From contig NC_087068.1 in NCBI RefSeq assembly GCF_963678635.1, forward strand, positions 31,126,318 to 31,190,317: 64,000 nucleotides of DNA. Reading direction: 5' to 3'. Below the pieces are notes generated by a model. That model did no database searches and was not told the origin of the DNA. It worked only from the letters and a program-made list of their open reading frames with translations. Shown here in pieces: positions 42,502 to 51,623 of the stretch. This DNA is from Symsagittifera roscoffensis (taxonomy: Eukaryota; Xenacoelomorpha; Acoela; Convolutidae). Each line of letters starts with the position of its first letter. Position 1 is the stretch's first letter. The position numbers were made by a program, and so were the translations under genes.

Positions 42502-44940
42502 TTAGACTGGGTTTGTTGGGTGATCCAAGTTTTGAGTTCTTCTCTCAAAACTTGTTAATTGGATATGAGGATACATGCGATCCTGGTTTATTTTATCAAT
42601 TTCCTCTAAAAGAGGAGCTTGTATTTTTTGATCACAATCTTGTTCTATTTTTTCAATTTGCTCATCTTCAGTGAAAATTGAGGTCACTATGGAAGTGAAA
42701 AGTATATTATATGAAGCGGCAAGCAATACTTTGCCAAAGTGTAGTGAGCGGCCGGTGATTTTGTGAATATGCATAGCCTTTATTATGAATACTAGGCAAT
42801 CTAGTATGAATTTCACAAATAGAAAAGAGGCGAAGACTATTCCGCATTTTTCTAAATAGTATTGTACTTTCCCGAATATACGGGTGTATTCGTTTTTCCA
42901 AAAGTTTGGAGAGATGAGATAGTCCAAATAGATTGTTTGGGAAGAGCCTAGTGGGCTGTATGAGTCCTTGAAAAGAATTTTTTTAGCATTTAGAAAGGAC
43001 CTGGATACTTTTTGCAGTATTCCTTTCATCTCTGAATTATCGGAAATCATATTCCAGAATTTTTGCATTTGAGCATAAGTGTAGATTGAAGCGCCTTGGC
43101 TAGAGGCTAAAGAATGCTTAATCTTTTGAATTATCTCTTTTGGTTCAAAGAGATATGGTCCTGTAACCCTTGTAATTTGAGGGGTTAATTCAATCCAGGA
43201 CTTATCATCATCAACATCTAGTTGAAAGAGATTTGAATTTTTGTCGGAGCAGTCTTGTAGATCTGCCGACTGAAAAGTTTGTCGCGTAATTGGATCGACA
43301 AATCGAATGTTTTCCTTATGCATAATGGGAATGCGATTATAGCATTCATCCATTAATTGCAAAGGTGAATAAAATTTCGGACAATGGTAGAGCCAGGCAA
43401 CATTGCCATTGGTCTCTAAGAACATAGAGCGGTTTTTGGTTAGAATATAGCCAGCCAAACGTGGGCTTTCAAGTGAAAGCATTAAAGTATTTAATTTTGA
43501 GGAGCGTTCTAGCTCACATTGATTTTGCAGAAGGGCTAACTCGGCCGTTCTGAGCATGTAGAAGCTATAAAAAAGAATATAGTCCAATTTGGTTCCTATA
43601 TGAGCTTCGTAGTCAATTTGATGACTTGAAAATTGGAGTGGCGGCGAATCATCACTTAATGTGAGAAAAGAAGAATTTGGTTGGCCGGCATTATGAATAG
43701 TTCCCGTTTCTGGGGTTGGTTTAACTTGGATTCCAGTATCCATAATGAAACCGTCAGTGTATGCAATAAAAAGTGAATCATATGAAGTTGGATACACTAT
43801 TCTGGGATGACCACAAAGAGATTGCGGTTTATTCATCTACTGTAGCATAAATTTTTGAGAATCCCTTGTATGGGTAGAATGAATAGATGGGCTAGAATCG
43901 CCTTTAATTATATAGTATGATTCTTCATTTTGAATCATTTTAGCCGGAAATCTGTTTAAAACAGTGAAAATGCAATTGTTGGGTTCTTCCCAAGTATAAG
44001 CAAAAGCGTCTAAGGATGTTGTTTCACATCCATTTGTAGACACTGGACAGGGCAAAGGAATGTTTTGCCAATTATTGACTGTTCCATCTTTGAGGTTAAC
44101 AGTCAGAGTTACATTTTGCATGTAAGTTTCAAAAGTGTCCAATTTAATCCAAGAACGGCCATCACATTCGTTATGATGTTTGCCGTCAACTTTGCCAGCA
44201 TGGGCATTAGTTACTGTTTTAACACTAAATTTGAAAGGAATATTTCCAATACTAGCATAGCCTAGGTTAAGATAGCCTCTGTCGGCGGCCAATTTACATT
44301 GATCGGCAGATAAATGAAGATCAGTAGTGATCATATTTTGTCGAGCGTCGATACCACTCGAATCAAAAGAATCGCAGAACCGACGCATTGATTGGTGTTT
44401 GATTCGACACATTGTCGCATTTACTTTTGTGCGATAATGTCTCTGATATAGAGTAACATAAGCATGAGCTACTTTAATATTTTCTGGTTGGACTTTGCAA
44501 GGTGCTACTTTATTTAGAGAGAACATTTTGTTAGAAGTCATTAGTTGACAATCATAATGAGCAACCCGAAGATTATTTGCAGTATTTACATATAATTGTT
44601 CTTTCGGATCAAATGCTGAGGTTTGATTCGAAAGTATTATTAGAGTTAAAAGACCAACCAAATAAATTTTTTGCAAATTTATTTTTTGGTGGTGAATGAT
44701 AGCAAAAGAACTTTTAAAAGTACTCACTTTAAGCATTTCCTCGAGAGTGGTTAGAACAGGATCTTGGTCCATTAGTTCACCTTCCTCTAGTTCACTATTT
44801 GGATTTGTCATTTTGCGGATTTTTTGTGATGGGAAATCTGAGTTAGATTTCAATTTTGTTGAGGAATTCAGGAGATTTATTTTTTGGAGAGAGAGGAGGT
44901 TTTGAATGGAAGATGTGGAATTGAGCAAGAATGAAAACAA
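42502..44940 (-). CDS. env: Element B envelope-like glycoprotein, interrupted by one TAG
   Basis: The frame from 44940 gives 367 residues to a TAG at 43837-43839, then continues in the same frame from the ATG at 43836 for 444 more. The hydrophobic signal (about residues 95-113, IYLVGLLTLIILS) follows a 94-residue leader. Ectodomain landmarks shared with element A are HYDCQ, CELER, ECYNRIPI, FVDPITRQTF and a following Cys. Two hydrophobic segments lie near the C-terminus (FASFLFVKFILDCLVFIIK and VLLAASYNILFTSIVTS). Overall it looks like a type I membrane glycoprotein. The TAG lies between CAG and ATG. It would truncate the protein unless suppressed, and may be a simple mutation. Family assignment beyond homology with element A's env is uncertain. 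Confidence 0.82.
44721..44730 (-). promoter_or_regulatory. splice donor inside the env leader of element B
   Basis: The sense strand reads AAA|GTGAGTA, a near-perfect 5' splice site falling at a codon boundary. Its natural partner is the acceptor TTCTAG|G at 42475/42476, giving a 2252-nt intron that contains most of env. Confidence 0.6.
44728..44940 (-). CDS. candidate first exon of the element B accessory gene (shared with env leader)
   Basis: 71 codons from the ATG at 44940, or 28 from the ATG at 44811. The latter part is acidic (ELEEGELMDQD, LEEML). It ends exactly in phase with the acceptor of the 3' ORF. The same codons are also the first part of the env frame, so the choice between splicing and intron retention would decide which protein is made. 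Confidence 0.55.
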
Positions 44941-45327
44941 CTGTATATCAGTTAGTTTTTAAAGGCTGTTTTTGCTTTTTTGCAAATCTAAGCTCTGATT
45001 GGCCGTTGTTATTCGGCGTCTTTCGGAAGTGACTCTTTTTAAGTCGTAATTCCGTCGCCATTCGTTTTGTGGTTTTTTCCACTCTGGTTTAATGTCGTGG
45101 TTTTTCCACTTAGTTTTGATTTGTTGAGATCTAGCAGTGGAATGATTTTTATTCGTTTATGCTGATGTTAATTTTTAACAACTGCATTCCCCTTCCTTAT
45201 TGGAGGAGGAAAATGAAAAATAACATCTCTTCATAAAAGAGGACTGAAAGCAACATCATTTGTTTGCTTTCCTTTTAGTTTGAACGATCTGTATTTTATC
45301 TTTAAAAAAAATTTTTCATCGTCCAGA
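44941..45327. promoter_or_regulatory. divergent spacer between env and the antisense gene
   Basis: 387 bp between two divergently oriented starts. It contains CTGATTGGCC (an inverted CCAAT box) at about 44994, and a purine-rich sense tract at about 45185-45210 resembling the element's polypurine tract. It may act as a bidirectional internal promoter. Confidence 0.4.
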
Positions 45328-46001
45328 ATGAATTTTATCAATCCCGAATATAATTTGGTGGACTTCCCGGAGAAGTTTTTGAGCTTACGGGATGAGCTAG
45401 ATTTCAAACACGAAGCCTTGCTGGAGGACAAGGAAGTTGAGAGAAGGGTGGAAATCTACGACGGATTAGTCGAGAAAGGTGCAAATCTAACGCCCATGGA
45501 ATTCATGATCTTTATGGACCGGAGTTACGTCTTCAAGTATCCGGTCCTGAATACCGATGAACTATTTGAGCTGGGCTCCGAAACTTCGGAGCCCATGGAG
45601 TGGAAACCATGTGGTTTCGCAAGAAACAATGGACTTTTTGTCCTTACTCTTTGGGGAGGATGTAAGTTTGTTTTACAATACACCCAATTTTAAAAGTAAT
45701 AAAAAAAAAAAAATTTTATTCAAGTGGCATGGCAACATAGAAATACTATATAAATTTGTTTTAGTTCCAAGAAGAATTCTTCAAAAAGCCAGTGGCAGAG
45801 GAAGAGTATAGAAGAAAAATAGAGCTGGATATTATGTTGGAGGAGATATATCAAGATTGGTGGCGGCCTTACTCAGCGCTGCAGTTTGCAGTGAGGAGCC
45901 TGAGTAGTGCCGCGGAAAACTCTTTGGAAAAGATGGCGGCAGTCAAACTAGTGAAATCGTACACAGATATTAAGTCTTATATTTGTAAAAGTTATTTTTA
46001 A
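45328..46001 (+). CDS. plus-strand gene antisense to element B, probably two exons
   Basis: Exon 1 (45328-45661) encodes about 111 residues, rich in Glu, Asp, Leu and Phe, for example DFPEKFLSLRDEL and EFMIFMDRSYVFKYP. It ends in GGAT|GTAAGT. After an AT-rich 103-nt gap with TTTGTTTTAG at 45764, a second frame (45765-46001) reads EFFKKPVAEEEYRRKIEL, DWWRPYSALQFAVRSL and more, clearly coding-like. With the consensus sites the exons join one base out of phase, giving an early stop at about 45810. So a different splice pair or a small indel is needed. AATAAA at 46133 could end the transcript. I recognise no family. Its GC content is higher than its surroundings. Confidence 0.6.
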
Positions 46002-46150
46002 ATTTATGTTAATATGTTATTTTTGGTGTTTTGTGCTTTTATTACAAACGAAATATTTATAAAGTAAAAAAAGGAAAAAAAAGAAAGAAAAGGCCAGTAA
46101 AAAGAATTTAAAAAAATTATTAGTTTGGCCAAATAAATGGTTTAGGGTTT

Positions 46151-46792
46151 TTATTTCTTTTTAAATTTGCCAATTAAACTAGATGGAATTGTAGTTCCAT
46201 AAAAGTTTGTAGGACGATTTGTCCGTTTAGGTTTTTTGGATTCAGAAAGTGATCCAGGTGCGGATCGAGTGTTCTCATAAAAGCTTTCCTGAGAGCTATG
46301 AGGGATATTTTTTCCATCAGTAAAGCTTTCTGATGATTCAGATAAACGAGGGATATCAGGAGGACGGGGAGTATTATATTGTGTTGTTATATTTTGGTGG
46401 CGGCGGCCAAAGTCATTTGCGAGACTAGTATTAGGACTTATACTGCGGCTAGGTAGGCGGCGGTGGCCATAACTACTAGATTGACTAGTTGAAGGATTAG
46501 GGGTTTTATCAGCAGGATAGGGGGTCGAACTTCGAATAGGTCTAAGATTCTGGTCAATCGCAGTCGCATCGAACAAAGTTCTTAGATGCATGGTTTCTCT
46601 GCCTGAATCTAATGAGTGTTCATGAACAATGGTTTTATTTTGATCCTCATTTGTAGGGGTATGATCAGTCATTTGCTGATAACCATTGTTGACTACTGGC
46701 CAAAACTGGTATTGTAGATTTTCAACCTGTTTAGTTTTATTGAAAGAGTCGATTTGATGATTTGTTATATGATCATAAAAATCACCTGAAAA
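46151..46792 (-). CDS. Element B Ser/Pro-rich accessory ORF between integrase and env
   Basis: The open frame follows the stop at 46793-46795 and gives 213 residues, or 173 from the ATG at 46672. A splice acceptor-like TAATTTTCAG|G lies at 46785/46786, just inside the frame, so the protein could be made from a spliced message. It is polar and probably disordered, rich in Ser, Thr, Pro and Arg, with a basic end (SLIGKFKKK). It matches element A's ATG-less ORF (9231-10364) in position and composition, less so in sequence. Unknown function. Confidence 0.6.
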   Translation of the reverse strand, partial: FSGDFYDHITNHQIDSFNKTKQVENLQYQFWPVVNNGYQQMTDHTPTNEDQNKTIVHEHSLDSGRETMHLRTLFDATAIDQNLRPIRSSTPYPADKTPNPSTSQSSSYGHRRLPSRSISPNTSLANDFGRRHQNITTQYNTPRPPDIPRLSESSESFTDGKNIPHSSQESFYENTRSAPGSLSESKKPKRTNRPTNFYGTTIPSSLIGKFKKK

Positions 46793-47022
46793 TTAATCAC
46801 TAGAGTACTCCTGTAGTAGCTTGGGCATTTGTTGTTCTTTAGGAAAGTATTCAACAATATGATTGCGGTGGACAATCTTTTTTTCGTTAGTGAAATCATT
46901 TTGAATTCCGTATGTTACTTCCGTGATTTTTTCAATTACGGTGTAAGGTCCAGATCTCAAATTCAAAAGCTTTTGACTTTCAATAGTGGTTTGGATCTAT
47001 TTTCTAGTAATACTTTAGTGCC
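46793..47022 (-). pseudogene. displaced C-terminus of element B integrase (GPY/F module)
   Basis: After the TAA ending the main pol frame at 47023, the same frame continues about 20 codons. Then the expected module is found in another frame (about 46970-46796): RSGPYTVIEKI, KKIVHRNHIVEYFP. So the integrase tail is separated from the core by one stop and one frameshift. Confidence 0.75.
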
Positions 47023-50000
47023 TTATTTTATAGGCCGTCCTAATTTAAATTGATTTCGGAACATGTGGGCCTTATTAGTGATGCGGCGGCAATGGGTATA
47101 GGTGTTACTATAAATCAACTTAAAATCATTTTCCCTTTTTAGTATTTCGGCGGAAATTTGACTTTTTAGAAATCTATCTATGCTCTCATTGTTTGACTTA
47201 TGCTCGGTATGAGCATGATTTTCGAGACCAGCGCAAAATTCAGAGGTACATCTTTTGTTTTGGTCGCAGTAGAGGCCTAATTTAAGGCTAAGGGGAACCT
47301 GAGGTTTTATGCCAAAGACAATCTCATATGGAGTGTAACCTGTACTTGAATTAATGGCGGTGTTATGTGCAAAAGCAAATTTATTTGTTAATTCAGACCA
47401 GTTTGAGCCTGAGGTACTCAAAAAATGTCGAAAGTACTTGGTTAAATGTTTATTCTGGACTTCAACTTTTCCCTTAGTCCAAGGCGAGTAAGTAGTTCTT
47501 GGCCTCAGGGTTATTCCCAATTCAGAGGACCAATGAGCAAAGTCATTACTCATGAATGCACTTCCATTATCATGAATAATTTGTTGCGGAATACCAAATG
47601 TTGTGATGTATTTCTCTAAGAGCTTAATAGTTTCCTTAGAGTCTGCATGGGTGCATGGATATACTTGAAGATATCTAGAGAAGGCATCTATCATAACTAA
47701 GCAAAAGTTTTTGCCGTGACTTGATGGTCTAAGTGGACCTTTATGATCAATGTGGATCGTTTTCATTGGGATTGTTTCTAATTGTCCCCATTGTTGTAAT
47801 GGAGCTTCATTCAGGTCTTTTCGTTTAGGTTTATTTTTCTGACATTCTAGGCAATCATGAAGAAGCATGTTGACCCATTTATAGAGTCCGGGCCAATAGA
47901 AATATCTTTTGATTATTTCCAAAGTTTTTGTTTCGCCGTGATGACCGCTAAGAGGATGCTTATGAGCTAACTCAAAGCAGTTTAGCACTAGGGAGATGGG
48001 TAAGCAAATTTTTGGACTCTTAGTATAGTCATCATTATATTCATTAATACATAGAAGATCATGTTGGTCTTCAATGAATAATAATTCGAACTGCCTGATA
48101 TAGGCTTTTAATCCTTTTTCTTCACGATAAGGATTTTTTTTGTTTCTTTCTGGCTTTTCGTTTTGCTTTATGCAATTTTTGATATCTATGATTACAGTAT
48201 CGTTACACTGCTCTTGCATAATTGTTTCAACGTCTAAATTTGCTTCTTTAGCAAAGTCGGTCATTTTTGCTATCAGTTCAAGAGAATCTGATTTATTCTC
48301 TTCAGATTGGAGACTTAGGGGTTCAATCAACTTCAAAGATCTTGTTTTGGTTGCAAAATCATTTTCTGCTTTAACCAGGTCGTTGAGAAGGTTGTTCTCA
48401 ACATTGCCTTCATATAAGTCAAGCCATTCTGAATTTTCCAAAGGATCATCAAGTGCAAATACTTCATCTGGAATTTCTTCATAAATGTTTTCATTGCTTA
48501 TATCTGGTATAGATAGTCGTTTGATTTGGTTAATTTGTTTGCCAAATCGGAAGAAATCTGTTATATTTTGAATCGCACTACAAGATTCTTCAAAATATTC
48601 TGGAGCATCTTCAATGCTGAAGTCTCCTCTGTCACTTATGTTGATTAATTTCTTTTTTCCGCCTTGCACTTGAGCAATGACTGGATAGCAATCATTTTGA
48701 AATATGTTATCATCTTTGTGGAGTACTGAATAACATATTTGTTCTCCATTGTCTAGGATGAACTTTATATCATTTGGAATGGTTTTGTGTTCTAGTTGAT
48801 ATCTTTTGATATCAGCGATGGGCACATTTCGGCTCAATAAGTCAGGAAAGGCTAGGTTTGAACCTGGGGTATAGATTATTTTCAAATTGTTGAATTTTGT
48901 CAATACGACTTGATATTTGAAAAATCTATGAGAAAGTTGTCCTTTTCTGGACCATAAGAAGAGAATAGGTCTGTGGTCGCAATATAGGTATAGAGGAAAG
49001 GGTGAACCTATAATGTAGAATTCATAGGTTTGCAAAGCAGATATTATTCCACATAATTCACAATGTTGGGTAGACATTTTCTGCTCAGCTTTATCAAAGA
49101 CTCTAGAATTGGCAGAAACAATTCTTTTCCCTTCAGGAAAGTCTTGGATGAGTATACATCCGGTTCCTACATTTGAGGAGTCGGCGTGAATGTGGAATGG
49201 GTAGTTTACATTAGGTATGGCATTTGAAATATCATGACAGAATTTGTCTTTCAGTTTTTGAAAAACTTCTTCATGGCATGGTAGCCATTGAAACTTATCA
49301 ATACTGTTTGCCAGTTCATATAGACATTTTGCGTCCACATGAAAATTGATTAAGTATGTGCTGTAGAATCCCATGACACCTAATACTCCTAGAACTTCTG
49401 TTTTTGATTCAGGGGATTTCAATTTTTTTATGTCATCAATTCGTGAAGCGATTGGGGAAAGACCGTCTTTAGAGACAACGTGGCCTAGAAATTTAACTTT
49501 TCTTAGGAAGAAAAAGGTTTTGTCAGGGGCAGCTTTTAAGTTGGCCTTCCGCAAAAGAGAATGATATTCTCGAATTGTGCCAAACATTTCATTTTTATTT
49601 TGACTCTGTAACAGAGTGTCGTCTATGTAAGTAATTGCTTTTTTTTCTTTAATGAGGGGTCCGAAGGCATATCTCATTAGTTTACTGAAGAAATTTTGAA
49701 GTGGTTTCAAACCATAGAAACCAACTTGGTAGGTATATTGTCTACCTCCTACAATAAAGCTTGTTAATTTCTGGGCCTCATCTGTTAGAGGTACTTGATG
49801 GTAGGCGCAAGAGAGATCACTACTTGTGAAGTATGATCCGTTTATTCGGGTCATGAGAACTTGTAGTGGTTCTAATGGCCAACTACAATTGCTAGTATCT
49901 GTGATTGAGTTTAGATACCTAGCATCCAAGACCAACTTAACGTAGTCTTTTTTTGGAAGAATGATGACTGGATTTACGAACCATGAGTTCAAATCATCTT

Positions 50001-50733
50001 TTTCATTTAGTTCTCTGACTATGCCTGCTTGGATTAATTCATCCATTAACTTGTCCAATTTATCTCTTAGATGGACTGGGATTTTACTCGGTCGTTGTTT
50101 TTTGAACGTTGCGTCCTTTTTGAGTGGTATATGGAATTTATGTTTTGTTTTTCCAATATCATATTTGTGATGAGAATAAACATCTTGATCCTCTATCAGC
50201 ATTTGAATTAGATCTGCAAATTCATCATCCGATATATCACTTTGTGTGAAATCGAAGTCAGATAAAAATTTAATAGTAGTTTCGATTTTTTCCAAAGTAC
50301 TACTATTGTCCTTATCAATTGAGGAGTATTGGGTAAACGTTTCGTTGACTAGAAAGGCAATTAGCCGATCATTATGTTCTTTGTTTCGGTACTTTTTAAA
50401 TTGTTCTTTCAAGGGAGGCCTGCAAAGGTTCTTTGCATCATTAGAAAAGTCGGTTGTTATTTCGTTTTCATTTTTGCATACTTTGACTATATCTGAACCA
50501 ATTTGTTCAAATATTTCTGATACATTCTCTGTATCAAACACTTCAAAGGCAGGCATGTCCTTGATTTCTTGTCCTGAAACATAGACAAATATAGTAATTC
50601 CAGAATGTTGGAATACATCGACAATGATTTTGGAAACTTCTTCCCAATTCATTTTATCTAAGCCACAAGCAATTTTGGGCATTGCGATAGATCGAATGTT
50701 ATTTGCTATAGCATGATCTTTCATTTTGGACAA
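47023..50733 (-). CDS. pol: Element B Pol: RT, RNase H, integrase (with second partial macro domain)
   Basis: The frame is open from a TAG in the duplication filler (about 50915) and has its first ATG inside the second macro copy. Order: macro C-terminal half (PKIACGLDKMNWEEV), linker, RT with LDARYLNS, SSDLSCAYHQVP and YIDD (nucleotides 49618-49632), RNase H with HADSSNVGTG, HCELCG and CDHRP, and a long acidic linker. Integrase has a zinc domain (HPLSGHHGE, CLECQK) and DDE core (IDHKGPL, IHDNGSAF, WTKGKVE). It copies RNA to DNA and integrates it. Motifs are Ty3/Gypsy-type and match element A throughout. The upstream boundary is artificial, because the 521-nt duplication breaks the frame with protease and the first macro copy. 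Confidence 0.92.
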   Translation of the reverse strand: MSKMKDHAIANNIRSIAMPKIACGLDKMNWEEVSKIIVDVFQHSGITIFVYVSGQEIKDMPAFEVFDTENVSEIFEQIGSDIVKVCKNENEITTDFSNDAKNLCRPPLKEQFKKYRNKEHNDRLIAFLVNETFTQYSSIDKDNSSTLEKIETTIKFLSDFDFTQSDISDDEFADLIQMLIEDQDVYSHHKYDIGKTKHKFHIPLKKDATFKKQRPSKIPVHLRDKLDKLMDELIQAGIVRELNEKDDLNSWFVNPVIILPKKDYVKLVLDARYLNSITDTSNCSWPLEPLQVLMTRINGSYFTSSDLSCAYHQVPLTDEAQKLTSFIVGGRQYTYQVGFYGLKPLQNFFSKLMRYAFGPLIKEKKAITYIDDTLLQSQNKNEMFGTIREYHSLLRKANLKAAPDKTFFFLRKVKFLGHVVSKDGLSPIASRIDDIKKLKSPESKTEVLGVLGVMGFYSTYLINFHVDAKCLYELANSIDKFQWLPCHEEVFQKLKDKFCHDISNAIPNVNYPFHIHADSSNVGTGCILIQDFPEGKRIVSANSRVFDKAEQKMSTQHCELCGIISALQTYEFYIIGSPFPLYLYCDHRPILFLWSRKGQLSHRFFKYQVVLTKFNNLKIIYTPGSNLAFPDLLSRNVPIADIKRYQLEHKTIPNDIKFILDNGEQICYSVLHKDDNIFQNDCYPVIAQVQGGKKKLINISDRGDFSIEDAPEYFEESCSAIQNITDFFRFGKQINQIKRLSIPDISNENIYEEIPDEVFALDDPLENSEWLDLYEGNVENNLLNDLVKAENDFATKTRSLKLIEPLSLQSEENKSDSLELIAKMTDFAKEANLDVETIMQEQCNDTVIIDIKNCIKQNEKPERNKKNPYREEKGLKAYIRQFELLFIEDQHDLLCINEYNDDYTKSPKICLPISLVLNCFELAHKHPLSGHHGETKTLEIIKRYFYWPGLYKWVNMLLHDCLECQKNKPKRKDLNEAPLQQWGQLETIPMKTIHIDHKGPLRPSSHGKNFCLVMIDAFSRYLQVYPCTHADSKETIKLLEKYITTFGIPQQIIHDNGSAFMSNDFAHWSSELGITLRPRTTYSPWTKGKVEVQNKHLTKYFRHFLSTSGSNWSELTNKFAFAHNTAINSSTGYTPYEIVFGIKPQVPLSLKLGLYCDQNKRCTSEFCAGLENHAHTEHKSNNESIDRFLKSQISAEILKRENDFKLIYSNTYTHCRRITNKAHMFRNQFKLGRPIK

Positions 50734-50910
50734 GGTAATGAATATAGCGTCGTAAGTGGGTTTCTGAAAGTACCTCTGTTTGGTAATCAGGTTATATATG
50801 ATTTGTCCAGATTTTGGAGCAGTGAATATGAGAATATCGTTAATGTTAGCATGTATTGAGTTACAAAAGTGTCGTAGCTCAGGATACCTTTTGCTAATTA
50901 ATTCAGCAAA
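50417..50910 (-). repeat. second (3') copy of the 494-bp macro-domain duplication
   Basis: 494 bp matching 50938-51431 with roughly six to ten substitutions. It starts GGCCTGCAAAGGTTC and ends AATTCAGCAAA on the plus strand. Both catalytic-type residues of the macro domain persist in this copy. Confidence 0.93.
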
Positions 50911-51590
50911 TACCTAGCATCCAAGAGCAACTTAATTGGCCTGCAAAGGTTCTTTGCATCATTAGAAAAGTCGGTTGTTATTTCGTTTTCATTTTTGCAT
51001 ACTTTGACTATATCTGAACCAATTTGTTCAAATATTTCTGATACATTCTCTGTATCAAACACTTCAAGGGCAGGCATGTCCTTGATTTCTTGTCCTGAAA
51101 CATAGACAAATATAGTAATTCCAGAATGTTGGAATACATCGACAATGATTTTGGAAACTTCTTCCCAATTCATTTTATCTAAGCCACAAGCAATTTTGGG
51201 CATTGCGATAGATCGAATGTTATTTGTTATAGCATGATCTTTCATTTCGGACAAGGTATTGAATATAGCGTCGTAAGTGGGTTTCTGAAAGTACCTCTGT
51301 TTGGTAATCAGGTTATATATGATTTGTCCAGATTTTGGAGCAGTGAAGATGAGAATATCGTTAATGTTAGCATGTATTGAGTTACAAAAGTGTCGTAGCT
51401 CAGGATACCTTTTGCAAATTAATTCAGCAAATCCTTTTTTCATTGCTCTATCTGCAGAGATTGTATGGGCAATGGGCATATTCGATTCGAATATGGACCT
51501 TTTTTTGAAGTCTACATATTGTAGACAGGGGCCGGATAATTGAATATTGCTTTCCTGTGTTGTATTGACACAGTGTTCAGCATGAAACAG
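50898..51590 (-). CDS. Element B TARG1/OARD1-like macro domain (first copy)
   Basis: An open frame between the TAG at 51591-51593 and a stop in the filler. It reads as a macro domain: MPIAHTISADRAMKKG (ADP-ribose-binding loop region), then SGQIIYNLITKQR and MPKIACGLDKMNWEEV, then IFVYVSG. The Lys in LITK (51300-51302) and Asp in CGLD (51177-51179) occupy the places of the catalytic Lys/Asp of human TARG1 (OARD1), a hydrolase removing ADP-ribose from Glu/Asp. So it may be an active ADP-ribosyl hydrolase that counters host PARP activity; that is inference. It is in frame with the protease but separated from it by stops (51592-51626). It lies between protease and RT, where other retroelements may carry dUTPase. 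Confidence 0.85.
   Translation of the reverse strand: MFHAEHCVNTTQESNIQLSGPCLQYVDFKKRSIFESNMPIAHTISADRAMKKGFAELICKRYPELRHFCNSIHANINDILIFTAPKSGQIIYNLITKQRYFQKPTYDAIFNTLSEMKDHAITNNIRSIAMPKIACGLDKMNWEEVSKIIVDVFQHSGITIFVYVSGQEIKDMPALEVFDTENVSEIFEQIGSDIVKVCKNENEITTDFSNDAKNLCRPIKLLLDARYLLN
50911..50937 (-). repeat. templated filler at the duplication junction
   Basis: ATACCTAGCATCCAAGAGCA and the following bases through 50935 match 49915-49940 in the RT region (the LDARYLN codons) with one mismatch in 26 nt. The filler is not part of either repeat copy, so it was copied from about 1 kb away when the duplication formed. Confidence 0.9.
50938..51431 (-). repeat. first (5') copy of the 494-bp macro-domain duplication
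   Basis: Partner of 50417-50910. Offset is 521 nt including the filler, which is not a multiple of three and therefore breaks pol. Confidence 0.93.
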
Positions 51591-51623
51591 CTATCGAATT
51601 CTGAATTTTCATTTAAAATTCAT

